Shown: positions 10,901 to 20,120, numbered from the stretch's first letter. The stretch: DNA of 64,000 nt from Variovorax sp. J2L1-78 (GCF_030317205.1 NZ_JASZYB010000003.1:434001-498000), one strand, 5' to 3'. Notes: generated from the letters alone by a model not told the origin. Translations and numbers: made by a program.

Positions 10901-13900
10901 GAGATCCGCCGAGACGCCGAAGATGACCGGATAGTTCTGCTGCGGAACCGTCTGCGGCGGCCTGAAGCCGGTGCTCGCGATCTGCCCGGTCGCGTGGGCG
11001 TAGGGAACGCCTTCGCCGGGGTGAATCCAGAGAAGTTCGTAGTCATAGGTGCCGGCGGCGATGTTCGCAACGTCGACGCCGTCCTTGCCGTTTGCATAGC
11101 CACCCACGGCAACGGAAGTCCATGCGCCGGTGCTGCCCACGGGGCGCATCCGGAAGACCTGTTCGACTCCGAGTGCTGGCGGCTGCCACATCAGCTGGCC
11201 GCCGTAGAGGACGCCCTCCATGCTTCCGGGCGCCGGAAAACCGATGGCGCCGCCAATGACTTGAAGCGCAGGTGCCGAGAGCGTCAGATTGCCCGTCCCG
11301 ACCACAACGCGGGTACCCGTCGTGCTGATCTCGGTTGCGCGGTATTCATACGTGCCGGCCGCGAGACCGCTGGCATCGAACCGGAGCTTGTCGCCGAAGT
11401 TCACCAGCCCTGCAGACGCCCAGCCGCCGTCGCCTGGCGTTCCGGCAAGGCGGATTTCCAGTTGAACCGTGGTGCTTGGATCGGTCGGCGTAGCGACGTC
11501 GATCACCTGACCTCCGTAGCCGAGTGACTGCTGGTTGGTGATCTGCTGCCAGTTCCCGTAGAGATCCTTCTTGTAGACCGCCATGCGGGTGATCTTGCTG
11601 ATGCCCCCCGTCACGGCGTCGGGGTCTTCCCAGCTCAGCGTCGCGCTTTCGAGTCCAGGCGCCGCTGCGAAGATCTGCGTGTGGGTGCGGCTCTCTAGGC
11701 CCGTCGTGCCCACGACGTTGCCCGATTCATCGGTGATCGGGATAGGATTGTTCGACTCGTCGAGCTGCTGGCCGGCAACGGTGAGATATTCGATGACGAC
11801 CTTGACGTCGCCGCTGCCCAGCTGGCTCAACGGAGCCCAGGACACCGAAACCCTGTTGGTGCCCATCCAGTCGGAAATGCCCGATTCGTCGCTCGCACGG
11901 GTCGCCGAGGAGGTGATAGACGCCTGGCTGTATGTGCGGCCGGTGGTCGGCCCTTGTGAAATTTCCTGATGCTCGACGCCGACGGTGCGGACCAGATGCC
12001 CCAGGGCGTCGTAGACCATGTCCGTCCGCCGCGTCGGTGCACCAAGGAGTTCAGCCGGTGCGGACGCGGTGCGCAGGTTCAGGTTTGCATAGGTGGCGCC
12101 GTAGCTGATCATTTGCGACGTCTGCAACCCCATCAGGTTGTAGAACGCCACCTTGTCCACGCCGTCGCCTGCATTGGTGCGCCACACGTTGCCGGCGTTG
12201 TCGTAGTCGAAGTATTCGCCGGCCTGTCCGTTGACGCTCCTGTTCGTCACCTCGCCGAAGGCATTGAACTGGCTGAGCGAATCGACGAGCCCGGCCTGGG
12301 CCTGACTGACGTTGACCACCGTGCCACCGCTGACCACGGCGGTTGAAGCCGGGTCGATCACATGGGTTTGCTGACCGAGCTTGTCGTACTGGTAGGCTCG
12401 GAACAGCGTGCTGGAGGCGCCGTCACCGTTTGTGAGCATCCGCCATTCCTTGGCGAGATGGCCCTGCGCGTCGTAGGAGCTGTATTTGCTCGAGCGCGCG
12501 GCATCCGTGGTTTGAGTCACATGGCCCAAGCGATCGTAGGCCGCAAAGCTGGCTCGATCCGCCGCGTCGGCGGCGACTGCATAGCTCGTTTCATTCGCGC
12601 TCGCAGCGCCACGGTTGAACTCTGTGATCACCAGTGCGTTGCCGTAGGCGTCCCGTCGGAACTCCGTCAGCGGTGTGAGCACGGTATTGGTGGCGGAACT
12701 GTATCGGGCCGGAGCCGCTACCGCCCGCACGCGGCCGAGCGCGTCAAAGTAGCTGTAGGTGCTCGCACCGGTGGCGTCCGTGGTGCGGGTGAGGTTGCCC
12801 ACCGCGTCGTAGCCGAAACCGGTCACCAGCGTGCTGAAGGCGCCGACGCCGAGTTCGACGTTGACGCGCGATTCGCTGGTCTTTCTGCCAGCGAGGTCAA
12901 AGCTGTAGAGCGTGAGGCGGTCGCTCGCGCTGGCTGCCGTGCTCGGGACCCCCACTGCCGGCGACTGGGGGTTCCAGCCGGCGATCGCGGTGGCGAATTC
13001 CTGGTGAAGTACCTGATTCCCGACAGCATCGAAGCCCTGGGTAGTCAGATAGCCGAGCGCATCGACCGTGGCGACAAGTTCGCCCTTCAGGTTGTAGTAC
13101 TGCGAGGTCCGCGCCCATTCCTGCGTCAGCGCATTGGTGAGCACCGCCACCTGTGTGACGCCGCCAAAGGCGTCGTACGTATTCACGGTGGTGCGGGCGC
13201 CCGTGAAGTATTGGTTGGCTTCCTTGGTCGAGTCGTAGACGAAGGCTTCGGACTCCCGGGTGCGGACGACACGACCGAGCGCGTCATGGTCCGTGAGCAG
13301 CCGTCGGTCCTTGGAATGGTCAACGCCCGCCGCACTGATGGCTGCCTCGACCTGGGCCGAGTTCAAGCTCGACGGATTGCCGCTCGTGAGGGCGGTGGCC
13401 GCAGCGAAGCGTGTCAGCTCGATGACATCGCCCCAGGTGTTGCGCAGGTAGCCGGTGACGTAGCCCAATGCGTCGACGTCATATCGCAACTGCCCGCGCA
13501 CGTCGTACGCCTTGTAGCTGTAGTTGCCTGCCACGTCGCGATTGCTGACGGCATTGCCGAAGACGTCGTAGCGCGTCTCCGTGTAGAGCGTCGACAGGGT
13601 TTCTGTGCGTGCAGCCAGGCCAGACGCACCGTTGGTGACCAGGTTGTCGCCTGCGGGGTTGTAGACGCCGACCTCGGGATAGATCACCTTGATCTGATGG
13701 CCCACCGCGTCGTACGCGTAGGTGGTGGTCCGTTGCTCGGGGCGGCCCAGCGCCTCGGTGCGGGCCCGCAGGTTGCCCAAGGCGTCGTAAGCCATGCGGG
13801 TCACGAGGTTCGCGCTGCCGGAGTGCGCCGCATCGACGACCAGATTGCCTGCGCCGTCGAGCACGAGAGCCGTCATGTCGACCGCGGGCGCCGTCTCCTG

Positions 13901-16900
13901 GGTCATGCGACCCGCGGCGTCGTAGTCATAGCTCCAGACGGCGCCCAGCTTGTTGGTGAAACTGGTCTTCAGGCCCAAGGCGTTGTAACCATAGTGCTCG
14001 GAAGCGCCCAGCGGGTCGGTGCTCGTGCTGAGTCGCCCGGCCGCGTCATAGGCGAAGCGGTTGGTACGGTCGCCCGGGTCTGCTACCACGGCGCCTGCGA
14101 TCGATGCGGCGGTGCCTGCGTTCGTCGCGGAGATTGCCAGCGCATACTCCGTCACCGTACTTAGCTGGCCGAAGCTGTCGTAGCTGTTCTTCTTGACGTA
14201 GCCGAGCGCGTCGACGCTGAAGATCAGTTGGCTCTCGGCATCGAAGGACCTCTTGGTGATGCGATCCGCACTGCTCGCGCTGGTCAGCGCGCGGAGGTCC
14301 CAATGGTCTGCAGACCAGTTGTTGCCCAAATGGGCGAGGTTGATGCGGTTGGCGCGTGCCGTGCTCCGGACGGCGTTGCCCACCGCGTCGAAGGCTGTCT
14401 CCGTCACGGCACCGGAACCGTCCATGACCGCGATTTGGCGGTTGGCAGCATCGAACATGGCGATGCTGATGCGGTCCTGGTCCAGCGGTGCGTAGGTGAG
14501 CGCGGATTCGACCTGCGCTCCCGTGAGCGCACCTGTTCTTGTAGGTGGCGCCAGACGTGCCGCAAATGCATAGCGAAGAACGATGTTTCCGTTCTTGTCG
14601 TATCCGGTCTTGGTGACCGCACCAACGGCATCGATGCCAAAAATTTGACGGTTGGCCCTGTCGTACACCGCGTCAGTGATCCGGTCTCCGGCCGCGGGAG
14701 GTACGGTGCTAGGCTGAGCCGGCGCCGCCACTGGCGTGGCGTAGTCGATGCGCTTGGTCAGGTTGCCATTCTTGTCATAGAGCCGCTGCGAAACGGCACC
14801 GACGCCGTTGGCGCTCCATGTGAGCCGATTGGCACGGTCATAGACAAGGCGATCATGCGCGTCCGTTGCGACGTTGGCGACAGCGACGAGCGCTGCGTCC
14901 AACTGGGCGGCCGTGGCAGTTGCGGAAACGGACACGGCCGTGGCGTAGGCCGTGCGCTCCACCACATTGCCGTTGCCGTCGAAAGACTGCCGGACGACGG
15001 CGCCTGTTCCGTCGATCGTATGCGTCGCCCGGTTGAGCACGTCGTAGACCACGCGAACACGCTGGTCGTGCATGGCGTCGACCGCAGGACTGGGCACGCT
15101 GCCGGCGACCCAGCCCGAAAGCGCGATGCGCTGTGCATATGCAACGCGCTCGATGACATTGCCATTTGGGTCGTAGGTGAACTTGACGACTTCACCCAGG
15201 CCACTCACCGTGGCGACCAGCCGACCGTCCTTGTCGAAAACGCGATGTTCGACATGATCGGCGGCGGTGTTGGCGACGGCCCTTGACTCGATGTCCGACA
15301 GGCTTGGCGAGGTGGGAAGCCCTGAAAGCGACACCGCCGCTGCGTAGACCTGCGTTCGCACGATGCGCCCTTCGGCGTCGTAGTCGTCGCGCTGGAGTCG
15401 GCCCAGCGCGTCGAGCGTGAAGATCAGACGGTCGTCGGCGTCGTAGACGAATCGGGTGAGATTGCCGTTGGGATCGGTCTGACCCGTGACGTTGCCGTTC
15501 TTGTCGTAGCTGAAGGTGCTCGTGAGGTTCAGGCCGGCGGGATCCACCTGCTCCTGGGTTCGACGGCCCAACGTGTCATAGCTGTAGCGAACCGTGGTGC
15601 CACCAGGACTCACCACGGTGAGCGTCTTGCCCCGTCCGTCGTAGGTGTACTGCGTGACCAGATTCAGGCCGCTCGGATCGACGCTCTGACGAATGAGCTG
15701 ACCCTTTCGGTCGTACTCGAGCCGAGTCAGCGTGCCGTTCGGATCCGTGACGCCGATTTGCTGGCCCTTGGCATCGTATTCGTAGGTGGTGATCAGGCGG
15801 AGGCCACCCGGGTCGACGATGCGCTGCAGAAGTCGGTTGGCGCCGTCGTAAGTGAACTCGACCGTGTTTCCGTTGGCGTCTACAGTCTGGCTCAGCCGAT
15901 TGGACCGGTCGTAGGTATTGGTCGTGGTCGTGAGCGCCGTGGTCGTCGATAGAAGGTTGCCGTTGCGGTCGTAGCTGAAGCTGGTCGTATTGCCATTGCC
16001 GTCCACGACCCGCTGCGTCTGGCCCTGGCGGGAATGCACGGTCGTGATCGTGATTCCCTCGGGCGAGGTGATGGCGACGCTGCGCAACGCCTTGTCGTAT
16101 GCGAAGAACGTCGTGTTGCCGAGGGCGTCGGTCTGCGACAGCACCTGATCGAAGGCGTCATAGCTCGCACTGCGCAGCGCATTGAGCGGATCGCGCGTCG
16201 TGATCACACGGCCGAGTCGGTCGTAGGTCTGCTGACGGACGTTCCCGTTGGCATCGACGCTGCGGGTGGTGCGCCCGAAGGCGTCATAGACCGCGCTGCT
16301 GATGGCATTCACGCCGGACGCGTCGAGCGCTGTGCCGGTCACCAGACCGCGGCGGTCACGCGTGGATGTCTCCGTCAAGGTTCGACCGTCGCCCACTGCC
16401 TGCGAACGAACAACCGTTTCGCCGAATGCGTTGTAGTTGAACTGCGTTGCGTTGCCGAGCGCGTCGGTGCTTGCGGACAGCTGACCCGTGGCGGCGTAAG
16501 TGAAAGTCTGATGGCTGTCCACCGCGGGATTGCGGATCGTGTTGACTGCGTCGTTCAATGCGGTACCGATGGTTCCATCGATCACCCCGCCTCCTAGCCC
16601 TGCCAGAACCGACGCGCTGATACGTGTGCCGTACTGGACCGTCGCGATCACTTGTCCCAGTGTGTTGTAGGTGCGCTCCTGAACTTCACCCAGGGCATCG
16701 ATGGTGTGGGTGAGATGATCGGCGTAGTCGTAGTAGAAGCGCGTCTTGTTGCCGTAGCCGTCGACGGTGCTTGTCCGCCGGCCTGCGGCGTCATAGGTGT
16801 GGGTCAGCCCGTACTGCGCCCAGATCGCGTCGATCTGCGCCTGGGTCTGATTGCCGGTCAGGAGCGCGCTGCCTTCGCCGGTGAGTTCCCCAACAAGCCG

Positions 16901-19843
16901 GCCCTGGATGTCGTAGCGAGCGGTCAGCGTTCGCGCTTCCGCGGTGCCCGCCGCGCTGGTGGTGCGCACGAGGTGGCCGACGCTGTCGTAACTGTATTCG
17001 GTTGCCGTTCCCTCGTAGTTCACCGAACGAACCGTTCGGCCCAGACTGTCGTAGGTGACCACGGTCGAGCGGTCCTCGGGGCGAGAGGCCGGGCGAATCT
17101 GGGGAACGGTCAGCGCGTAGTCGATTGCCGTCGTCAGGAAAGCCTGATCCACGCGCGTCGCGTAGCGCACTGCTTGGGTGACATTTCCGGCTGCGTCGTA
17201 CACGCGCTCCGTCAGATACCCCTCGGCATTGATCTCCGCCGCGATCCGGTTCTGCGCGTCGTACAGCCATCGTGAGCGCTGGTTTTGCGGGTCTGCACGA
17301 TCAAGCGTTGCCAGCAGAGAGGGCAGGGAACCCGTCGCACGCTGAGCAGAGGCCGTCGCGACGCCGTAGGCCAGCTGTTCAACCAATCGGCCGCCGGCAT
17401 CGTAGGTGAACTCGACAAGGTAGCCCTCGGCATCGAGCGTTGCGCGCAGCAGGCCGTCACTGTCGTAGAAGCTGCGGCTGATCCGGTCGTTGGCGGCATC
17501 GCTGGCGGGCTCTGTCTGGGCGAAGGTCGGCGCAGTGCCCAGCGCGCTGGTGTTGATGCGCGTGCTGCGCTCGATCACCGCCACCACACGCGACGCGCCG
17601 TCGTAGACCGTGTCGGTCACGGCGCCTGCCGAATCGATGGAACGCACCAACCGGCCGGCCTGGTCGTAGATCTTCCAGAGCCGTTGATCACCTGCGCTGG
17701 CAGCCGGTCTGAGCGGCGTCAGCAGGTTCGCAGGCGCCGCCGCTGGATTGGCGAGCAACTGGGCGACCATCACCGGATCGGTGGGATTTGCATAGACGAT
17801 TCGTTGTGTGACCTGGCCGTTCGCGTCGTAGACGTACTCGGTCAGACGCCAGGTCCCATCGATTTCTGCGACAAGGCGGCCGGCTTCGTCGTAGAGCATG
17901 CCGGTGCGCACGCCGGTGGGATCTACCCGCATGTACGGTCGTCCCAGTGGGTCGTACAAAAAAGTCGTCTCGCCCAGAGAGTTGCCGCCCGGGTCGCGTT
18001 GCCAGACGCCGATCAGGCGACCCGCGCTGTCGTAGGCGCTGGTGGTCGCCAGGCCATTGGCAGAGGTCACCGTCGTTCGACCGCCGGCGTCGTCGTAGCT
18101 GGTGAGCGTGCTGTTATTCAGGGCATCCCGTGCCGCGATTTGCCGTCCCAGTCCGTCGTAGGCGTACTGCGTGAGGCCGCCGTTCGCATTCACCGTGCTC
18201 AGCAACAGGCCCGAGCGGTCGTAGACGTACTCGTTCACACTCTGAGTTCCATCGACGACACCGGTGCCATCGGCATTCAGCCCGGCGTAGGTCGTGGAGC
18301 GCTGCAACTGGCCTCGGGCGTCGTAGGCGAAATCGGTACGGCTGCTTTGCGTGCGCTGCGAGGTGCTCGCGGCCCAACTGCTCATCTGGGCCTCGGAGGG
18401 CACGGTCGTGCTGTTCAGTGCTGTGGTGTCGTACAGGGCACTGCCGGTGTAGTCGATGGCGCTGGTTTTCTGCCCGTAGCTGTCATAGCGATACTCCGTC
18501 ACGCGGCCCGACGGACTCACAACAAAGCGCAGGAGATTCCTGGCACTGCCGTCGTACACGTAGCGGGTGGTCTCGGGGGCGCCGGCCTGAGCGCTGCCGG
18601 CGCCGTCCGGATCCGCGATCGCGTACACGGTTTCCGTCAGCAGTTGATTGTGCGTGTCGAATGTGCGCGAAATGGTGTTGCCCGCGGCATCCCGCTGCAG
18701 CACCTGGTTGCCGTTCGCGTCGTACTGCATCGTGACGGCCTGGCCCTTGCCGTCGATCACCTGGAGCACGTCCCCGTTGCTGTTGTAGCTGAAGGTGGTC
18801 GTCGCCGAGACGCCGCCGGTCGCCGGCGCCTTGACCTCGACCAGGCGTCCTTCGGGGTCGTAGGTATACACGGTGACCAGCCCCATGGGGTCGATCACGT
18901 TGGTTCGGCGATTCACCGTGTCGTAGTTGTAGTACGTGACGCCGCCCATACCGTCGGTCACCGTGGCCACCCGGTATTGGCCGCCGGTCTGCACGTAGGT
19001 GAACTGCAGGCTGGTACCGTCGCTCTGTGTGACCGAGGCAATACGCTTGCTCGTGCCGTCGTAGGTGTAGGCCGTGAGGTAACGGCTGCCGTCGGAAACC
19101 GAGTTGTCCTCCGGGCTCAGATCGACACTCACGCTGGAGAGCCGGTTCGCGGCGTCGTAGACGTAGCGCACGCGCGTGAGCGTGGAGCCGCCCGCAGCGA
19201 CCGTGCGGATCTGGGTGAGGTTTGTACCGGTGTAGTCGAAGTAGGTCACCTCGCCGTTGGCGCTGCTCATGCTTTGCAGCGTGCCGTTGGCGTTGTAGGC
19301 ATAGCTGACCGTGTTCCCGCTCGGGTCCACCACGGACATCAAGCGGCCTGCACCACTGGTCTCGTATCGCTCGATCAGCCCGCTGCTGCCATCGGTCCAG
19401 ATCCAGCGACCCGTAGCGGCATCGTGCGCCACGGTGTCGAAAGCGCCAGCACCCGCTGTGCTGACGTACTTGCTGCGGCTGCTGTCCCAGGCGTAGACGG
19501 CCTGGGCACCGTCGCGGTCGGTCCTTGTCACCGTGCTGCCTGTCGCGCCCATGGTGCCGGTCAGCAACATGCTTTGACCGAACGCGCCGACATTCCAGTT
19601 GTCGCCGTTGTCGTCCGTGAACAGGCCCTGGCTGTTGTACGTGCGGACGGCCGCGATGTCGAGGCCGCGTCCCTCGAGTCGGTCATCGAAGTCCTGAAGG
19701 ACAAGATTTCCGTTGGCGATGTTGACGAAGGACTGCTCGGCGTTGCGTCCCTGTCCTGCCGTCCCTAGGACGCCACGCTGTCCGAGCGTGCTCAAGGAAG
19801 TCAAGCTCAGACCAAGGCTGTTTCCGCTGACGATGGCTGCCAT
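4949..19843 (-). CDS. giant Rhs/YD-repeat polymorphic toxin with LysM domain and HNH-like tip, about 4,964 aa
   Basis: Domains in order: a short N-terminal region (MAAIVSGNSLGLSLTSL...) without signal peptide or PAAR; YD repeats of the type YDAxGRLxxxxDxxG over about residues 60-2,610, forming the Rhs cocoon; an unusual insert (about 2,620-3,530) with three GTYxY modules and a DExGN/VQV repeat array; a second YD block (about 3,530-4,180); a LysM domain (about 4,235-4,285, SAGDTLQGIARGAYGDESLW); a hydrophobic segment and Gly/Ala-rich stretch (about 4,324-4,525); and a variable tip. The last 100 residues contain AQFDHKIPRKP and GTNSYSNAAVL...NRAKSNK, the D-H...N...N...K layout of HNH/EndoVII nucleases. 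No DPxGL core-cleavage motif was seen. ATG 19843 is preferred over the upstream start at 20152, whose first 103 residues look non-coding. Confidence 0.9.
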   Translation of the reverse strand: MAAIVSGNSLGLSLTSLSTLGQRGVLGTAGQGRNAEQSFVNIANGNLVLQDFDDRLEGRGLDIAAVRTYNSQGLFTDDNGDNWNVGAFGQSMLLTGTMGATGSTVTRTDRDGAQAVYAWDSSRSKYVSTAGAGAFDTVAHDAATGRWIWTDGSSGLIERYETSGAGRLMSVVDPSGNTVSYAYNANGTLQSMSSANGEVTYFDYTGTNLTQIRTVAAGGSTLTRVRYVYDAANRLSSVSVDLSPEDNSVSDGSRYLTAYTYDGTSKRIASVTQSDGTSLQFTYVQTGGQYRVATVTDGMGGVTYYNYDTVNRRTNVIDPMGLVTVYTYDPEGRLVEVKAPATGGVSATTTFSYNSNGDVLQVIDGKGQAVTMQYDANGNQVLQRDAAGNTISRTFDTHNQLLTETVYAIADPDGAGSAQAGAPETTRYVYDGSARNLLRFVVSPSGRVTEYRYDSYGQKTSAIDYTGSALYDTTALNSTTVPSEAQMSSWAASTSQRTQSSRTDFAYDARGQLQRSTTYAGLNADGTGVVDGTQSVNEYVYDRSGLLLSTVNANGGLTQYAYDGLGRQIAARDALNNSTLTSYDDAGGRTTVTSANGLATTSAYDSAGRLIGVWQRDPGGNSLGETTFLYDPLGRPYMRVDPTGVRTGMLYDEAGRLVAEIDGTWRLTEYVYDANGQVTQRIVYANPTDPVMVAQLLANPAAAPANLLTPLRPAASAGDQRLWKIYDQAGRLVRSIDSAGAVTDTVYDGASRVVAVIERSTRINTSALGTAPTFAQTEPASDAANDRISRSFYDSDGLLRATLDAEGYLVEFTYDAGGRLVEQLAYGVATASAQRATGSLPSLLATLDRADPQNQRSRWLYDAQNRIAAEINAEGYLTERVYDAAGNVTQAVRYATRVDQAFLTTAIDYALTVPQIRPASRPEDRSTVVTYDSLGRTVRSVNYEGTATEYSYDSVGHLVRTTSAAGTAEARTLTARYDIQGRLVGELTGEGSALLTGNQTQAQIDAIWAQYGLTHTYDAAGRRTSTVDGYGNKTRFYYDYADHLTHTIDALGEVQERTYNTLGQVIATVQYGTRISASVLAGLGGGVIDGTIGTALNDAVNTIRNPAVDSHQTFTYAATGQLSASTDALGNATQFNYNAFGETVVRSQAVGDGRTLTETSTRDRRGLVTGTALDASGVNAISSAVYDAFGRTTRSVDANGNVRQQTYDRLGRVITTRDPLNALRSASYDAFDQVLSQTDALGNTTFFAYDKALRSVAITSPEGITITTVHSRQGQTQRVVDGNGNTTSFSYDRNGNLLSTTTALTTTTNTYDRSNRLSQTVDANGNTVEFTYDGANRLLQRIVDPGGLRLITTYEYDAKGQQIGVTDPNGTLTRLEYDRKGQLIRQSVDPSGLNLVTQYTYDGRGKTLTVVSPGGTTVRYSYDTLGRRTQEQVDPAGLNLTSTFSYDKNGNVTGQTDPNGNLTRFVYDADDRLIFTLDALGRLQRDDYDAEGRIVRTQVYAAAVSLSGLPTSPSLSDIESRAVANTAADHVEHRVFDKDGRLVATVSGLGEVVKFTYDPNGNVIERVAYAQRIALSGWVAGSVPSPAVDAMHDQRVRVVYDVLNRATHTIDGTGAVVRQSFDGNGNVVERTAYATAVSVSATATAAQLDAALVAVANVATDAHDRLVYDRANRLTWSANGVGAVSQRLYDKNGNLTKRIDYATPVAAPAQPSTVPPAAGDRITDAVYDRANRQIFGIDAVGAVTKTGYDKNGNIVLRYAFAARLAPPTRTGALTGAQVESALTYAPLDQDRISIAMFDAANRQIAVMDGSGAVTETAFDAVGNAVRSTARANRINLAHLGNNWSADHWDLRALTSASSADRITKRSFDAESQLIFSVDALGYVKKNSYDSFGQLSTVTEYALAISATNAGTAASIAGAVVADPGDRTNRFAYDAAGRLSTSTDPLGASEHYGYNALGLKTSFTNKLGAVWSYDYDAAGRMTQETAPAVDMTALVLDGAGNLVVDAAHSGSANLVTRMAYDALGNLRARTEALGRPEQRTTTYAYDAVGHQIKVIYPEVGVYNPAGDNLVTNGASGLAARTETLSTLYTETRYDVFGNAVSNRDVAGNYSYKAYDVRGQLRYDVDALGYVTGYLRNTWGDVIELTRFAAATALTSGNPSSLNSAQVEAAISAAGVDHSKDRRLLTDHDALGRVVRTRESEAFVYDSTKEANQYFTGARTTVNTYDAFGGVTQVAVLTNALTQEWARTSQYYNLKGELVATVDALGYLTTQGFDAVGNQVLHQEFATAIAGWNPQSPAVGVPSTAASASDRLTLYSFDLAGRKTSESRVNVELGVGAFSTLVTGFGYDAVGNLTRTTDATGASTYSYFDALGRVRAVAAPARYSSATNTVLTPLTEFRRDAYGNALVITEFNRGAASANETSYAVAADAADRASFAAYDRLGHVTQTTDAARSSKYSSYDAQGHLAKEWRMLTNGDGASSTLFRAYQYDKLGQQTHVIDPASTAVVSGGTVVNVSQAQAGLVDSLSQFNAFGEVTNRSVNGQAGEYFDYDNAGNVWRTNAGDGVDKVAFYNLMGLQTSQMISYGATYANLNLRTASAPAELLGAPTRRTDMVYDALGHLVRTVGVEHQEISQGPTTGRTYSQASITSSATRASDESGISDWMGTNRVSVSWAPLSQLGSGDVKVVIEYLTVAGQQLDESNNPIPITDESGNVVGTTGLESRTHTQIFAAAPGLESATLSWEDPDAVTGGISKITRMAVYKKDLYGNWQQITNQQSLGYGGQVIDVATPTDPSTTVQLEIRLAGTPGDGGWASAGLVNFGDKLRFDASGLAAGTYEYRATEISTTGTRVVVGTGNLTLSAPALQVIGGAIGFPAPGSMEGVLYGGQLMWQPPALGVEQVFRMRPVGSTGAWTSVAVGGYANGKDGVDVANIAAGTYDYELLWIHPGEGVPYAHATGQIASTGFRPPQTVPQQNYPVIFGVSADLAVLGGNVTGVDESGFPIYETDESGNLIGGAAYVPVVQWPLDGVFPVSTVTFRYRLQGSSDWQTLPVQTVLFGTNESSLGLGKQQVDLRGLPPGNYDYEIVAQNHNAVRTGQALGVLTINPPTPGHYTPTQVLVNVPVTITPADPSGYIVGYTGGGVTYGPPVVVGQDPFGNPIFGQGYGRDLISAGDESSGPVYGPVRAIPYYTYHTEQVTQTVPVQVVVGQDPVWARDEAGNIITTPVFETRTGTRTVGTLVQVGTAPIYATDEAGNIQYQTIYETHYEQRTVPVYTWVQVPRTEAYTVAVQGPPVMVQNESGQWVPALDEAGNVIYTTAYETHYRTVYDWVYAHTGWATETYPVQVAVSQPIITGYQPVYETRYHEETYTYQVQVGTNPVQALDESGNPIYVTRYETQYQQQTVQVQVRTLVTPADPNQFIISSTPGDPVYGAPVVVGQDESNNPIYGQGYSMVNGVVVATPYVVIQRQWQVVDVWVPGAPTAPSSVDTTPPYTPSHTIPAAGPSFASSNTTAAGSSMISGTGTAGAPANQSPWIDGYGQSPRPVINRNVDRWGNALAISDPRSASWVTTYRYNANNQLIEQKQPDADGNASANAPVTQISYDAMGRQIAVRDANGHVQGRVYDQGGNLVEEHNADTGVIRHGYNAFGDKVVTVDAMDNATGFTYDNVGRLLETRYGSVNIFTVNTATNWAQFVTNGQIVERNEWDQAGRKLSQTNGDGEKIRYVYDLGGHVVRTIQPMGQSTQAAYDAQGRKIAEVDGNGYMATWSYSYFGSLMAHSDFGGRQYGYTYDNAGKLNYDSGTNRHYQYTSEGYVSRIFDGNTGQLERYEYDKAGNRIREWFAQGTVYKDNHIAYDALGRMRWVADGRAYINIEYDKVGNRTHINTHVLTQDASLDSNLYYQYDAMNRQTVVDAVDAAGNIGQQGHLIQYDKNGNRTQDTWWGNRVTTVDGQSYFIGLDESGVAMYYDVPATYHTSVGYTTEQYSYDSMRRMTSVVRDGVQTDARFYDAASRVVQTGPAGGLPQGYINALNGTNWQGQALAGSGSETRVNRYNDNGQILRQDVYKSDHAIKYTAVYEALGGGAAPGVGGAGGYDAAGNLQGYTVFDYSGGNGVSVTNYANAYDRAEGYRQTSTYGTNNHNNPGQTIWSYGNGGELTGIQDVTLGTMNRTFVSDMAGTTVYAQQNGEGQYQLVVNGEVLGRYGQIRDEDNPTISASGGTPARPNFKTTAEFNFGYRPIDGNYPSASPGTYAVSAGDTLQGIARGAYGDESLWYLIADANGLGSNADLKAGQVLTIPARVGSANASGTFKPYDPTRIVGDTSPNLPVPEQDEGGCGGFAQIIMVVVAVVVTVYTGYYIGVDQMTGAAAVAGGAASGAAGSVASQVVGNAIGAQDGFSWKQVALSAVGGAVGAGMGGFAPTGNVIADAAIRGAIGSALTQGVAVATGLQSSFNWKSVVASAVGAGVGKAVGGELNAAWGGTPVGDFAVRAGSGLAAGATTAVLRGGRVSVTQVAVDAFGNALGDSIAAANGQGSGSYASEDPLGGLIALNGGWSGVSTNLPQSTGSFSPDMSATTADQLLADLGSGGRSYGGGGTLYADASRVLRSGVMTDAGGGGINPGSVESLRQPDGTYRAEINGVADESPAFTDAEVVSMRAENLARAQALAAQDATAYSSGVMSNEGRAAGTPLAPFPDRWVRPDMVDGSFAAGHWEPLGNDSPNEARRLSNYPSREMQLVGYSNQQASDFSATQWKGFAAEYKAIQGSNFTRDSFYNGLWTKGAQLDIAAGNTNRGIFDEMAGVAGAAGAHADVGLAAGRGIGQGIGNGLGNVMGMAGRKNSVGAVKIGGNVQPNAELVGPSPELIGPQLPPWKGPIDYGALLKDGPRVGVDKPFTAAQKRKIAEQNTRINDGLFRSDEDGAVALNSPKSQSGVSTPRNAAQFDHKIPRKPADPNVSPGTNSYSNAAVLTSEQNRAKSNK
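7376..8019 (-). repeat. resident copy of the 644-bp Rhs segment
   Basis: This is the in-gene partner of 3752-4395, with a constant offset of 3,624 bp and no indels. It encodes the end of the second YD block, just before the LysM part. The two differ at 7434 (T versus C) and 7442 (A versus G). As a direct repeat it could recombine and delete the toxin tip, immunity gene and everything between. Confidence 0.85.
9600..10460 (-). repeat. DExGN / Tyr-Val-Gln repeat array inside the Rhs gene
   Basis: The encoded protein repeats a unit with D-E-(S/A)-G-N, then IYxTxYETxY, then alternating Val/Gln/Tyr (for example YETHYEQRTVPVYTWVQV and YETQYQQQTVQVQV). The DNA core GTTGCCGGCTTCGTC or a close form recurs near 9,930, 10,100 and 10,205, with a variant near 9,700. 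Unit length varies (roughly 100-230 bp). Single DESG motifs also occur outside the array (10,800-11,900 and near 8,000). The composition suggests stacked beta strands with acidic turns; I know no named domain for it. Confidence 0.6.
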
Positions 19844-20010
19844 TTTCTTGTCCGTCTCTTCGGTTGAAGCGAACCGTCGTTGACTCAGCCTGCCTTGTGC
19901 CCCACCTGCCGGTCGGATCTCAAAGCCCAGGGCCATCCCTGGCGGCCGCCGACCCACCAGCAGTGGTTTGGCGCACGGTTCTGGAAATACATCCATGTCT
20001 GCCGGTCTTT

Positions 20011-20048
20011 GTTTAGCGCCGCTCAATGCCGTCAGCAGTTCGCTAAAC
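20011..20048. promoter_or_regulatory. perfect 8-bp inverted repeat GTTTAGCG-N22-CGCTAAAC
   Basis: The two arms are exact reverse complements, placed in the middle of the divergent region. The spacing suits a dimeric regulator binding on one DNA face (two turns) or a weak RNA hairpin. It is a candidate operator controlling both directions; no regulator gene is adjacent except the truncated XRE remnant. Confidence 0.4.
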
Positions 20049-20120
20049 GAATCGGACGTCGTGCGGATAGATTGATCGACGGCGTGTTCAGGCCATGCGG
20101 GCCGTCGTCCGTTCAGGCAT

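Noticed and set aside
7000..19800. Tandem YD repeats as a possible CRISPR or DNA satellite
   Set aside because: The periodicity is at protein level with diverged DNA and no spacers; it is the Rhs shell.
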